20,000 nucleotides of DNA from Symbiodinium natans (GCA_905221605.1 CAJNDS010002808.1:10001-30000); one strand, 5' to 3'; shown: positions 6,760 to 13,674, numbered from the stretch's first letter. A program made the numbers and translations. Notes: generated by a model not told the origin, from the letters alone.

Positions 6760-6850
6760 CTCCTCTGCGACTGAGTCCAGCCGACGGGGCGGCGTGGTCG
6801 CCCGGGCCGGCCCGCAGGACCTGAAGGATTTTGATGCGTTGGCTTCGGAG
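6760..6850 (-). CDS. Candidate exon between opposed telomeric blocks
   Basis: Minus-strand reading after CCCTGAACCCCTGAG (telomere-variant acceptor tract) gives L-R-S-Q-R-I-K-I-L-Q-V-L-R-A-G-P-G-D-H, open through the whole segment. The I-L-x-V-L-R-A then G-D pattern resembles the L-x-L-x-V...DP repeat of other exons. The 3' end is not fixed (GC or GA donors near 6755-6765). The plus strand is open as well (a frame containing Q-D-L-K-D-F-D-A-L), so strand is inferred from splice context. Function unknown. Confidence 0.37.
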
Positions 6851-6855
6851 CTCAG

Positions 6856-6959
6856 GGGTTCAGGGTTCAGGGTTCAGGGTTCAGGGTTTAGGGTTTAGGG
6901 TTTAGGGTTTAGGGTTTAGGGTTTAGGGTTTAGGGTTTAGGGTTTAGGGTTTAGGGTTT
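6856..6959 (+). repeat. Interstitial telomeric repeat, TTCAGGG then TTTAGGG
   Basis: Four TTCAGGG units followed by about eleven perfect TTTAGGG units. The variant units are clustered at one edge. Confidence 0.98.
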
Positions 6960-7066
6960 CCCCCATTTTTGGTTTCCAGGCTCAGGCTTCAAACTTAGGG
7001 ACAGGCCGGCAAGTGCACTGCAACGCAGATTCGAATGGCGTAAAGAATAACTTCACACGTGCCGCA

Positions 7067-7195
7067 TCCCAGAGACTCCAATGCCCCTTAGCTATGGGAC
7101 ATTCCTGATTTATCTCGGACGTGGGATCGCTAATTAGTACGATCTAAGGATTCTAAGGGGCATTCCTTCCTTAAGAAGTATCAGAGCGTCTGGGA
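7067..7195. mobile_element. Second foldback element (129 bp, TCCCAGA ends)
   Basis: Termini tcccagagactc and gagcgtctggga are inverted (10 of 12). Inside, aatgccccttag (7080-7091) and ctaaggggcatt (7153-7164) are a perfect 12-bp inverted pair. The right arm carries about 20 extra bases. CA flanks both ends and could be a 2-bp duplication. It is unrelated in sequence to the TTGGGATG family and has no coding capacity. Confidence 0.6.
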
Positions 7196-7267
7196 CAGGG
7201 AGAGTTTTCACCCTCAAGCCGCGGGATGCTAATTTTCATAGTTCAAGTATTGAGGTAACAGACAAGC

Positions 7268-7540
7268 TCAGATCGTGGCCAAGTCTAGAGGCTCTCCATC
7301 CTTGGTGCAGACCTCAGAGGAGTGAACGGCGTAAGGTTTGAAGCATGGAGTGCAATCTGCTTCTGCCCTGGCTCCACGTGCTTCTACGTCCAAAATTTTC
7401 GTTGGGAGCAAGCTGCACCCGCAGAGTGGCTGTGCTGTTGTGAGAGGGAAAGTACGACACCCGGTCACCCGGTCACACGTACCGCCGCACCGAGCCTGCG
7501 CTACTTGCTGGTGCCTGCTTGGCCAAGGCTCGCATGCCAC
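7268..7540 (-). CDS. Open frame, possible exon(s), unrecognised
   Basis: The minus frame is open for 90 codons with Cys-rich composition and the stretch I-L-D-V-E-A-R-G-A-R-A-E-A-D-C-T-P-C. The opposite strand is open too. No good splice ends or similarity to other exons were seen. It is recorded because it is one of few longer frames outside repeats. Confidence 0.2.
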   Translation of the reverse strand: MACEPWPSRHQQVAQARCGGTCDRVTGCRTFPLTTAQPLCGCSLLPTKILDVEARGARAEADCTPCFKPYAVHSSEVCTKDGEPLDLATI

Positions 7541-7568
7541 TAAACCCTAAACCCTAATGCCTAAACCC
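7541..7568 (-). repeat. Short CCCTAAA block
   Basis: Four units including CCCTAATG on the plus strand. Confidence 0.85.
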
Positions 7569-7722
7569 ATTTGTTGTTGTGTTTGTCCGGTGCTGCTGCA
7601 TGGATGCTTGGGAGGCCCAATGAGCAGTTTGGTACCTCGGAGAGTCTGCAGTTCATGCTGTCTTGAGCCTGGTCTACTCCATTCTGGTCCCTTTCTGCTA
7701 TCCGAATGCATTTGCTAAACCT

Positions 7723-8283
7723 TCATAAACTCACTGATGGTTCTCCTGCTGCTGCCGCACAAGGAGCGTCACACAGGGAGACGGCCAAGGCCCAAGCGTT
7801 GCCAAATCGCAGCTCCGGTTGCCCATGGTGCGCGGGTGAACTGGCCCCAAGGGTGTGAGAGACGACCTGACACTTCGGCACTCTTGGATTAATGCTCTTA
7901 GTACCGGTGCGGTGTAGGAATCGAAGGGTCAGTTCAGACCGCTCCCTCCTACCTAGAAACACCACCGACCAGGCGACATCCTTGCCCTGCCTACAAAAAC
8001 TCTCACAAACCCTGCGGGCGCCACATACCCGTAATGGGAGAGACTCTTTCAGTAAAGTTGCCCCATCTAAGCCCTCCCCCGAAGCCTCTAAGCCTCGATG
8101 GGCTCCAAGTGGCCTTGGGGCTCGAAGCCCGAAGCATCCCCCCCCCTCCCCCCCGGCAGTCTTTGTTAAGAACCGCTGGATCCTGGGCTCCCTGGCATTC
8201 CGGTGGCTGAGCCGTAGCCGGACACCCAGCGGCGCCCCGGGAGCGGGCAGCTGGTCCTCACTTCTACCAAGCACGTGCAGCAA
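7723..8283 (-). CDS. Longest non-repeat open frame, unrecognised
   Basis: A 186-codon open frame on the minus strand, the longest that is not built from microsatellite. It is Arg/Gly/Ala/Ser-rich, with a poly-Gly step where the C-rich tract near 8138-8154 is crossed. It contains D-Q-L-P-A-P-G-A-P-L-G-V-R-L-R-L-S-H-R after a GTGAG acceptor-like end at about 8253, which echoes the L-x-L pattern of other exons. A competing plus-strand reading starts after the excellent tract-plus-CAG acceptor at 8138-8159 and begins F-V-K-N-R-W-I-L-G-S-L-A-F-R-W-L-S. Probably only part is coding, on one strand. Product unknown. Confidence 0.25.
   Translation of the reverse strand: MLHVLGRSEDQLPAPGAPLGVRLRLSHRNAREPRIQRFLTKTAGGEGGGCFGLRAPRPLGAHRGLEASGEGLDGATLLKESLPLRVCGARRVCESFCRQGKDVAWSVVFLGRRERSELTLRFLHRTGTKSINPRVPKCQVVSHTLGASSPAHHGQPELRFGNAWALAVSLCDAPCAAAAGEPSVSL
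8138..8159 (+). promoter_or_regulatory. Possible plus-strand 3' splice site
   Basis: A run of C with one T followed by GGCAG is a textbook polypyrimidine tract and acceptor on the plus strand. The sequence after it is open with ordinary protein composition. It conflicts with the minus-strand bias of most candidate exons, so it may be fortuitous. Confidence 0.3.
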
Positions 8284-8461
8284 AGGGGGGGTGTAGCGTC
8301 GTCTTTGTGCACCCTAAACCAGAAATCCAAGTGCTCCCCCCCATAACTTAGGAACCCAAATCACTTGACCTGACGGGGCCCTCAGCGCTCGAAGCCCCGA
8401 CGACCTCGGCCCTGGCTTACTAACACTGGCAGCCCCTGAAACCGTTTCCTTCTTTTACCTT

Positions 8462-8941
8462 CTAAAAGCGTAAGCCCTCGAAGTTCGAAGTCCCCGGATC
8501 CTTGCAGGCATGCCACATCTCAAAAACCCTGAGACTGTTAGTATAAGGGGGAACATCCCAACCCGAGTCCCGACAGCCTGTGGCAAACGCGACGCCATGG
8601 GCAAGGCGATCGCTGGTCGACCTGCTCCAAAGAGCTGAGGGTCCGACTCTGAGGGGGGTGTAGGGTTTCCACTCTGTCCCTTTTTGGGAAAAGGGGTTGA
8701 AGGAAGCAGCATCTAGAAAGAAGGTGTGCTTTTGGAGGGCTTGCAGGCTTCTAGGCATTTCACGCTGTGGGGCTTGATGGCCCGAGTTTAGGGCGCCGGG
8801 CACTGCAGGCGGAGATTGTAGATTGAAGCAGTGCAACAAGGAAGGCTCCTGCCATTCGAAAGCAACAGACTGCCCTGAACTCCCAAAGCCTGGAGACCCG
8901 AAGGTGACCTCGTAAGGCCACTTGAGGCCCGGAGAACCCAT
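8462..8941 (-). CDS. Open frame of 159 codons overlapping a foldback end
   Basis: The minus-strand frame is open for 159 codons. It reads through the solo TTGGGATG terminus at 8531-8561, which makes an intact conserved protein unlikely. Near 8494 an acceptor-like CTGCAAG precedes D-P-G-T-S-N-F-E, another Asp-Pro start. An overlapping minus frame near 8800-8870 contains A-G-A-F-L-V-A-L-L-Q, reminiscent of the G-R-T-F exons. Fragments of real exons may be embedded here. The whole frame is probably not a single CDS. Confidence 0.2.
   Translation of the reverse strand: MGSPGLKWPYEVTFGSPGFGSSGQSVAFEWQEPSLLHCFNLQSPPAVPGALNSGHQAPQREMPRSLQALQKHTFFLDAASFNPFSQKGTEWKPYTPLRVGPSALWSRSTSDRLAHGVAFATGCRDSGWDVPPYTNSLRVFEMWHACKDPGTSNFEGLRF
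8531..8561. mobile_element. Solo terminus of the TTGGGATG foldback family
   Basis: The segment from gagactgttagtataag to the gaacatcccaa end matches the right arm of the copy at 13065-13158 almost base for base. No left arm is present nearby. Confidence 0.75.
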
Positions 8942-9640
8942 AAATCTCGAACCGCGAACCCAAGAAGAACCTGGCGGCCCTGGCGAGGTGGTGGTGGTGG
9001 GGACACTGATCGTGGGCGCCTGCGGCGGGAACTCTTAAGTATCGATTGGTTTAGCTTACAGGGGGCCGATGATGCCCCAAAAGTTAGCTGCGCAGCACCT
9101 AAGTCAGGGTTTTGGATTTTCAGGGGGATCTTCCAGCCATCGGATTCAGAGGGGGCGTTCAAGATTCAAAGGTTTTGGCCTCTGAGCTATGTTTCCCGTA
9201 ACATGCTTGTTCTGGTCTTCAGGTCAGTTCATTCATGTTCGCCTGCAAGCTAGTGTCGCAACATCGTTATGGGTTCAGAGCTTAGGGCGTATAAGGTTTT
9301 CGGTTTGCGGGTATAGGGGGCTGCCAGAGGTTTCGCGCATTGTTGGGACCGCAGCTTGAAGCGGGCTTCACAGATGCCCCAAACTGTTGCAGTTCATCGG
9401 GGGACCCCTGCTCGCAGTACTTGACGCTGAGCGGCTCAGCATCCCCCGCCACAAGGTGGAAGCACAAAGTTGAGCCCTACAGCCAACTTTTACAGCTTCG
9501 TAGTTTAACACCCAGCTGTGCAGCAACACATTCTCCCACGCTGCCTAGGCCGTCATCCACTGTCACCCATGATGAAAAGAAGCAGAAGCGGACGTCGGAC
9601 AACTATCACGGGACCCTGAGCCCCCACGCCCTCTCAGAAA
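8942..9640. other. Unassigned spacer
   Basis: Contains a (GGT)n stutter near 8988-9000 and no telomeric block. A plus-strand frame of 157 codons (9340-9813) starts here but runs across the minus-strand exon at 9652-9722, and I do not call it. Confidence 0.3.
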
Positions 9641-9651
9641 GAAGCCATGGC

Positions 9652-9722
9652 CTTTTCCACATCTGGGGACCACAGGGATATGAAGAAGGTCCGACCAGCC
9701 ACAGCTCCTCCAAGTGCTCCGC
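9652..9722 (-). CDS. Candidate 71-nt exon, G-R-T-F family, copy 2
   Basis: Minus strand, bounded by CCCCCCCCGAACCGCAG (pyrimidine tract plus acceptor) and GCCATG (GC donor). The peptide is G-A-L-G-G-A-V-A-G-R-T-F-F-I-S-L-W-S-P-D. It has exactly the same length and phase as 17195-17265, with G-G-A-x-A-G-R-T-F in register. Comparing those two exons codon by codon, most differences fall at third positions and very few at second positions, as expected for coding in this strand and frame. The 67-nt relative at 1739-1805 shares G-R-T-F-F and L-W-S-P-D-V. No known domain identified. Confidence 0.52.
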
Positions 9723-9858
9723 CTGCGGTTCGGGGGGGGGAGATCAGGGACTTGCGTGGATCTTTTTCGGGGATTTTGCAGACCCAATCCCAAACCCCAT
9801 TCCCCTTTCGTGAATGCCGAGCTTGCAGGGCCAACAGAGCGAGAACTTCGAAAAAGCC

Positions 9859-9912
9859 GAAACCCTGAACCCTAAACCCTAAACCCTAAAGCCTAAACCC
9901 TAAACCCTAAAC
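9859..9912 (-). repeat. Interstitial telomeric repeat, CCCTAAA
   Basis: About seven to eight units with CCCTGAA and GCCTAAA variants on the plus strand. Confidence 0.95.
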
Positions 9913-9918
9913 TGGGGC

Positions 9919-9958
9919 TTCAACCCAATCTCCATCTGAAGACCTAGAACCAAACACC
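9919..9958 (-). CDS. Weak candidate exon
   Basis: Minus-strand reading after CCCTAAGCCCTGAAG gives V-F-G-S-R-S-S-D-G-D-W-V, ending near GAAGCC (GA donor). It is flanked by telomere-like sequence on both sides in the same arrangement as better exons. Short and without relatives. Confidence 0.25.
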
Positions 9959-9959
9959 T

Positions 9960-10120
9960 TCAGGGCTTAGGGCGGTCTTAGGTTCAGATTTTGGGGGTGT
10001 TGAGGAAGTCGGGAGTTGAGAGTTGAGGCTCGCGGTCTAAGGGCTTAAACCCGGCCCTAAAGCTTAAACCCGAAACCCCTCAACCCTTACCCCTAAACGC
10101 TTCAGCCTTTAACCTCCGGA
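9960..10120. repeat. Degenerate telomere-like tracts, opposed
   Basis: G-rich words (gggcttagggcggtcttagg, ttttgggggtg) at 9962-10035 are followed by C-rich words (cttaaacccg, ccctaaagc, cccctcaaccc) at 10040-10110. Confidence 0.7.
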
Positions 10121-10129
10121 TGTCTAAGC

Positions 10130-10217
10130 CAACAACCCCGCCAGCACTCCGAGCATCTGGGGGGCCCAGCCACCGCTCCGCAGCGCCCGCAGCGTCAGCA
10201 CCAAGGTCCCGGTGTTC
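10130..10217 (-). CDS. Candidate exon between opposed telomeric tracts
   Basis: Minus-strand reading after an acceptor-like CGCAG (alternatively ATGCAAG five bases earlier) gives N-T-G-T-L-V-L-T-L-R-A-L-R-S-G-G-W-A-P-Q. It then continues hydrophobic to a GCTTAG GC donor. T-L-V-L-T-L-R resembles T-F-L-L-A-L-R of 17195-17265. On the minus strand the acceptor is preceded by 23 CCCTAAA units. A plus-strand frame here (containing S-T-K-V-P-V-F-L-R-L) is an alternative. Function unknown. Confidence 0.38.
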
Positions 10218-10232
10218 CTGCGCTTGCATGAT

Positions 10233-10396
10233 TTTGGGGTTTAGGGTTTAGGGTTCAGGGTTCAGGGTGTAGGGTGTAGGGTTTAGGGTTTAGGGTTTAG
10301 GGTTTAGGGTTTAGGGTTTAGGGTTTAGGGTTTAGGGTTTAGGGTTTAGGGTTTAGGGTTTAGGGTTTAGGGTTTAGGGTTTAGGGTTTAGGTTTT
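10233..10396 (+). repeat. Interstitial telomeric repeat, TTTAGGG, about 23 units
   Basis: Long array with TTCAGGG and TGTAGGG variants clustered at the left edge and about 18 perfect units after them. Confidence 0.98.
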
Positions 10397-10579
10397 GAGG
10401 CGGTCGTCTCAGAACTGCCACGCCGCCAGCCTCCAAGCAACATCCCAAAACTTAAATTCAAGCCCCCTTGCCGGCAACTCTTCTCGCGCCACGCGTCTGC
10501 AACTGGACCCCCCCCCATTTTGAGAGCCGAATTCACCAAAGCTCTCTCCTCAAGCAGTAGCTCCCCTAGTTAGACCCTC

Positions 10580-10665
10580 CACCCTAAACCCTAAACCCTA
10601 AAAGCCCTAAAAGCCCTACCCTAAAAGCCCTAAACCCTAAACCCTAAAAGCCCTAAACCCTAACG
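10580..10665 (-). repeat. CCCTAAA / CCCTAAAAG mixed block
   Basis: Ordinary CCCTAAA units alternate with 9-bp CCCTAAAAG units on the plus strand, five of the latter. Confidence 0.95.
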
Positions 10666-10691
10666 GCCCGAAATCCTAGGCCCCTAAACGC

Positions 10692-10741
10692 CCCGTCCAG
10701 AAGGCGAAGACTGGCGCGGGGCCGTGCGAGGCGGCCCATGC
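10692..10741 (-). CDS. Candidate 50-nt exon
   Basis: Minus strand, after ATCTTCCCTTAGAGTTCCCAG (good acceptor) and before GCGTTTAGG (GC donor that runs at once into telomere-like sequence). The peptide is A-W-A-A-S-H-G-P-A-P-V-F-A-F-W-T. GC-rich third positions match the other candidates. With the exon at 10130-10217 it would bound a 470-nt intron that begins with TTTAGGG-type and ends with CCCTAAA-type repeats. Function unknown. Confidence 0.42.
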
Positions 10742-10747
10742 CTGGGA

Positions 10748-10975
10748 ACTCTAAGGGAAGATATTCAGAAATTATGTATCTTAAACCCAATAAGGGAAAA
10801 ATCTTCCCAATACTATGATCCTCTTATAAACCCAAGAAGGGAAAAATCTTCCCTAACTATGATCCTCTTATAAACCCAAGAAGGGAGGATATTCCAACTA
10901 GGATCCTCTTATAAACCCAATAAGGGAAGACGATTCCCGAACCATGATCCTTTTATAGACACAACAAGGCAAAAG
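10748..10975 (+). repeat. 44-bp minisatellite with internal palindrome
   Basis: About five copies with a 41-44-bp period, marked by gatcctcttataaaccca at 10817, 10861 and 10902 and by diverged versions near 10775 and 10946. Each unit carries a small inverted repeat of the AGGGAA...TTCCCT type (for example within 10837-10855), so each could form a short hairpin. Confidence 0.9.
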
Positions 10976-10999
10976 CACAACAGAATCCCAAGGGCCCAA

Positions 11000-11440
11000 C
11001 TAGCCTATCAGGTGAGTGGGGGCTCTTAGGGTGGTGGGGTTTAGGAAGTCATCAGGGCCTTAGGAAAAAAAGGGTGTTGAGGGCGTTCACAGCTGGGTTC
11101 TGTGAGGGTTTCGGACTGTTTCTCTTCTTCTGCCTTGTCACAACTCTTACTGCTTCATGAGGCACCTGGGCTCCCGTATCCCTTTAAGGTCACTGCAACT
11201 CCCTGCGCTCCTGCGATCTCCACCATCCTCCACTCTACAGCTACCTCCCCCCACACTGAGGCTGCGGGTTCTGGGCTCTATGGTGGTAGGGGAACGATAC
11301 CATACTCCCCTTAGAACCTTAACAAAAATAATGTGTCTAGCATCCTCTTGGGTTTTATATGAACAAAAACAAAAAAATCCCCAAGGGGGATATAGCATAG
11401 GGAACAACAGATAGAGGAGCTCCACTGCTGAAGAAAGGTG
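11000..11440. other. Unassigned spacer
   Basis: No array. Short frames occur on both strands, and a minus frame continues from the exon at 11465-11518 without a recognised domain. No gene is called. Confidence 0.3.
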
Positions 11441-11464
11441 TTGCCGGGTGACCGTCTCCCGAGC

Positions 11465-11518
11465 CAGGTCTAGCGAGGAAGCAGAGGCCCAGTGCCCAGA
11501 GGCCAGCTTGACGGCCTG
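11465..11518 (-). CDS. Candidate 54-nt exon, L-A-x(3)-W family
   Basis: Minus strand. The acceptor is nine T then AG, itself preceded by CCCTAAACCCCGAAAGC. The reading is Q-A-V-K-L-A-S-G-H-W-A-S-A-S-S-L-D-L, ending before GCTCGG (GC donor). A longer version to a GT (GTCACC) adds A-R-E-T. It aligns with the exon at 4478-4530. A length of 54 nt and phase 0 at both ends match the Asp-Pro exons. Function unknown. Confidence 0.48.
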
Positions 11519-11536
11519 CTAAAAAAAAAGTGCTTT

Positions 11537-11578
11537 CGGGGTTTAGGGTTTAGGGTTTAGGGTTTAGGGTTTAGGGTA
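11537..11578 (+). repeat. Interstitial telomeric repeat, TTTAGGG
   Basis: Six units on the plus strand. On the minus strand it lies just upstream of the T9-AG acceptor of the exon at 11465-11518. Confidence 0.96.
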
Positions 11579-12105
11579 AAGGGGTGAAGGACTTGGGGTC
11601 GGGATTGCAGGGTTTTTGGGTTTCAAGCTTGAGGCTTGCAGTTTTTGGAGGTGCTTTTCTCTAGAGCCCCGTTCCCCAGTGTGTCACAGCATCTCGTTTC
11701 CCTTCTTGGTGGGCTGCTCACTCTTAGTTGGGAATTGGTGATGCTTTCGGACGCACTACGGACCGGACTTGCTTATTTCAGTTAAAAAATGTTGATGCTT
11801 AGTGGGGCACTGCGCACCGCCTAACTGTAACCCCCAAGAACCGCCGCGAGCCCCAACCAGCCTAAAACCTGTGAAACCGAAACAGACCCTGGAGGCCCCA
11901 CATCCTTTGCGGATCCATCGGCTTAAGCTGATAAAACTAAGCAAACATGTTTAAAATGACCTAAAACTGTCAGAACAAGGTACCATGTTGTGTATCTTTC
12001 CTTGTTCAACTGACCTAGTTCACGTCAAGAGAAGTTTTCATGCTGAACTAATTCGACTTAAGTTGGTTAAACTCCAAGCCTGCTTCATGAACAACAAACA
12101 AGCTC
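11579..12105. other. Unassigned spacer
   Basis: Mixed composition with a relatively AT-rich part at 11925-12080. No array, no foldback and no convincing frame. Confidence 0.35.
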
Positions 12106-12109
12106 AGCC

Positions 12110-12165
12110 CTCAACCCTAAACCCTTAGCCCCCAAGTCCCTAAACCCGGCCCGGTCCCCAAACCC
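12110..12165 (-). repeat. Degenerate CCCTAAA block
   Basis: Words such as caaccctaaaccc, ttagcccccaag and cctaaacccgg on the plus strand. Confidence 0.75.
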
Positions 12166-12231
12166 AAAGCCCGACCCGCCCCCTCCAGAAAAAAAGCAGA
12201 AACCGTTGCCCCTCCACGCGCATTGGGGCAC

Positions 12232-12287
12232 CTGGAAGCCACTCGTCTGAACCTCCCCATCCGCCGACAGCGACTCGATGGGGTCCT
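12232..12287 (-). CDS. Candidate exon, Asp-Pro family, joins upstream exon in phase
   Basis: Minus-strand reading (E)-D-P-I-E-S-L-S-A-D-G-E-V-Q-T-S-G-F-Q. The 54-nt core aligns end to end with 4796-4849. The exon begins AG GAC after ATTGTGCCAAAG. The first two bases complete the codon left open by 12386-12492, giving an uninterrupted Glu-Glu-Glu-Asp-Pro junction across a 98-nt GC...AG intron. It ends before GTGCCC (GT donor). Function unknown. Confidence 0.52.
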
Positions 12288-12299
12288 CTTTGGCACAAT

Positions 12300-12380
12300 G
12301 TCCCGGGTAGGGTTTTGGGATGCGCAGTTTTGAGCTGCTCAGGGTTGAGGATGCAGGGTTTGGGGGCTGCAGGGTTGCGG
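12300..12380 (+). repeat. Degenerate G-rich telomere-like tract within a short intron
   Basis: Plus strand gggtagggttttggg, cagggttgagg, gcagggtttggggg. On the minus strand this is the C-rich body of the 98-nt intron between the exons at 12386-12492 and 12232-12287. Confidence 0.65.
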
Positions 12381-12385
12381 GCCGC

Positions 12386-12492
12386 CCTCCTCCGTGTCGC
12401 ACACGGACAGGTAGAGCCGCTTGAGCGAGATGGGCTCGGGCGATGCCGCCTGCGCAGCTGCTCCACGAACCCAACTTCGACCCAGCGAGCCC
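12386..12492 (-). CDS. Candidate 107-nt exon
   Basis: Minus-strand reading is open for 35 codons and includes S-P-E-P-I-S-L-K-R-L-Y-L-S-V-C-D-T-E-E. It starts after TTTATGCAG and ends at GAGGAGG before GCGGCC (GC donor). The S-L-x-x-L-x-L-S-V pattern followed, after splicing, by E-D-P is shared with 6188-6249 and 15142-15238. Unlike most exons here, the telomeric block upstream on the minus strand (12498-12603) is in the G-rich sense. An internal acceptor (CTGCGCAG at about 12450) would shorten it. It could be a leucine-rich-type repeat, but that is speculation. Confidence 0.48.
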
Positions 12493-12497
12493 CTGCA

Positions 12498-12603
12498 TAA
12501 ACCCTAAACCCTAAACCCCAAACCCTAAACCCTAAACCCTAAACCCTAAACCCTAAACCCTAAACCCTAACCCTAAACCCCAAACCCTAAACTCTAAACC
12601 CCA
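12498..12603 (-). repeat. Interstitial telomeric repeat, CCCTAAA, about 15 units
   Basis: Long array with CCCCAAA and CTCTAAA variants and one CCCTAA hexamer on the plus strand. Confidence 0.98.
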
Positions 12604-12710
12604 TAAGTCCCTCCAAAGAAGCCTCAGAGGCTACGATCTCCAGCTGAAGCTTTACGGAGGTCTCGAGCTTGACCTTTGCTTCCAGTTCTTCTGTTGTTGA
12701 ATCAGACGAC

Positions 12711-12905
12711 TATATGGATATATATATATATATATGTATATGTATATGCATATATGTATATTTATATTTATTTATCTATGTATTTATGTACTGATTTTTT
12801 GTATTTATGTACTTATATATCTATACATATTTATATATTTATCTATTTATATTTACTTATCTACTTATTTACTTATCTACTTATTTATGTATGTACTTAT
12901 TTATT
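12711..12905 (+). repeat. (TA)n then (TTTA/CTTA)n microsatellite
   Basis: TA dinucleotides to about 12760 pass into a 4-bp periodic tract of TTTA, CTTA, TCTA and TGTA to 12905. The long Tyr/Ile/Leu-rich open frame over it is an artefact. Confidence 0.93.
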
Positions 12906-12919
12906 AAGATTGTTGATAA

Positions 12920-13064
12920 GATTTATCTTATACTATGATCATGATATGTGTCACTATTGTTATTGTTTTCGGCGTCTCGGTCATGGAGGTTGTAACCACG
13001 GAGTCCCGATGGTTCCTCTCCGCGACTTCGCTAAAGAGTGCTTACAAGTATCTTCATCCAGATA
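12920..13064. other. Unassigned spacer
   Basis: Ordinary composition. A palindromic taagatttatctta lies at 12916-12931. No coding call. Confidence 0.3.
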
Positions 13065-13158
13065 TTGGGATGTTCCGCCTTAGACTAAACAGTCCTTAAT
13101 AGGGATTACAGTACGGGGTCCCTATTGAGGACTGTTAGTATAAGGGGGAACATCCCAA
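13065..13158. mobile_element. TTGGGATG foldback element, best-preserved copy
   Basis: A 94-bp near-perfect hairpin. Arms of about 40 bp run ttgggatgttccgcctta...aacagtccttaataggga and its inverse, with a loop of about 13 bp. The right terminus ends CATCCCAA. No coding capacity. Confidence 0.9.
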
Positions 13159-13159
13159 C

Positions 13160-13371
13160 ACATACCTGACAGGATGCTGCGCGATCCCCTTCTTACTTTT
13201 TAATGAAGCCTCTGTTTCGATGTATGCCCTAAGCCATCTTTGGGAATTGGAAAGTGCGTTTGGGCGTTGACATCTGAACTTAGCTTTGCAAAGAACTCGT
13301 AGTAGGTGTGTAGAACAGTCAAAAACAAAAGACAAGAAAACAACGCACATACCGCTGAAAAAGAAAACGAA
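13160..13371. other. Unassigned spacer
   Basis: A minus-strand frame spans it, but it reads into the foldback element and shows no splice-like ends. No call. Confidence 0.3.
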
Positions 13372-13413
13372 ATCCCTCAAACCCTCAAGCCCCTTAAACC
13401 TCAAACTGCAAAC
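13372..13413 (-). repeat. Degenerate CCCTAAA-like tract
   Basis: ccctcaaaccctcaagccccttaaacc on the plus strand, four to five decayed units. Confidence 0.6.
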
Positions 13414-13443
13414 TTTACACTCGGAAGAACCTAGCTCCTAAGC

Positions 13444-13545
13444 AAGTTCACGCGGAGGGGCGTTTACCGCTGCCACACCACGGTGGCCCAGCTGTGCGTT
13501 GAGGCCAACAAGGCTGGGCTCGTAGCTGCCCAAGGCGCGCACGAC
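13444..13545 (-). CDS. Candidate 102-nt exon
   Basis: Minus strand, exactly 34 codons in phase 0. It runs from GTC GTG after CCCCCCAAAACCCGAG (degenerate telomeric acceptor tract) to GAA CTT before GCTTAG (GC donor). The peptide begins V-V-R-A-L-G-S-Y-E-P-S-L-V-G-L and continues through G-H-R-G-V-A-A-V-N-A. Composition and third-position GC are protein-like. The plus strand is open too (a frame with V-A-Q-L-C-V-E-A-N-K), so strand rests on splice context. Function unknown. Confidence 0.47.
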
Positions 13546-13585
13546 CTCGGGTTTTGGGGGGTTTCGGTTTTCGGGTTTAGGGTAA
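13546..13585 (+). repeat. Degenerate G-rich telomere-like tract
   Basis: gggttttggggggtttcgg followed by ttttcgggtttaggg on the plus strand. Confidence 0.65.
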
Positions 13586-13674
13586 AGTTCAGGTGGGTTC
13601 AGGCTTTTCCATAGGGCTAATCTGGGCTATGCGGACAGGATGTGGGTCTGAGGGTTTGGGAAGGGGTTTTGCAT

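Noticed and set aside
9340-9813. 157-codon plus frame
   Set aside because: It overlaps the 71-nt minus exon at 9652-9722, whose homology, phase and substitution pattern favour the minus strand. The rest is Ser/Pro-rich without splice ends or relatives.
12676-13083. 135-codon plus frame rich in Tyr/Leu/Ile resembling membrane helices
   Set aside because: It is the TA and TTTA/CTTA microsatellite. The hydrophobicity comes from AT-rich codons.
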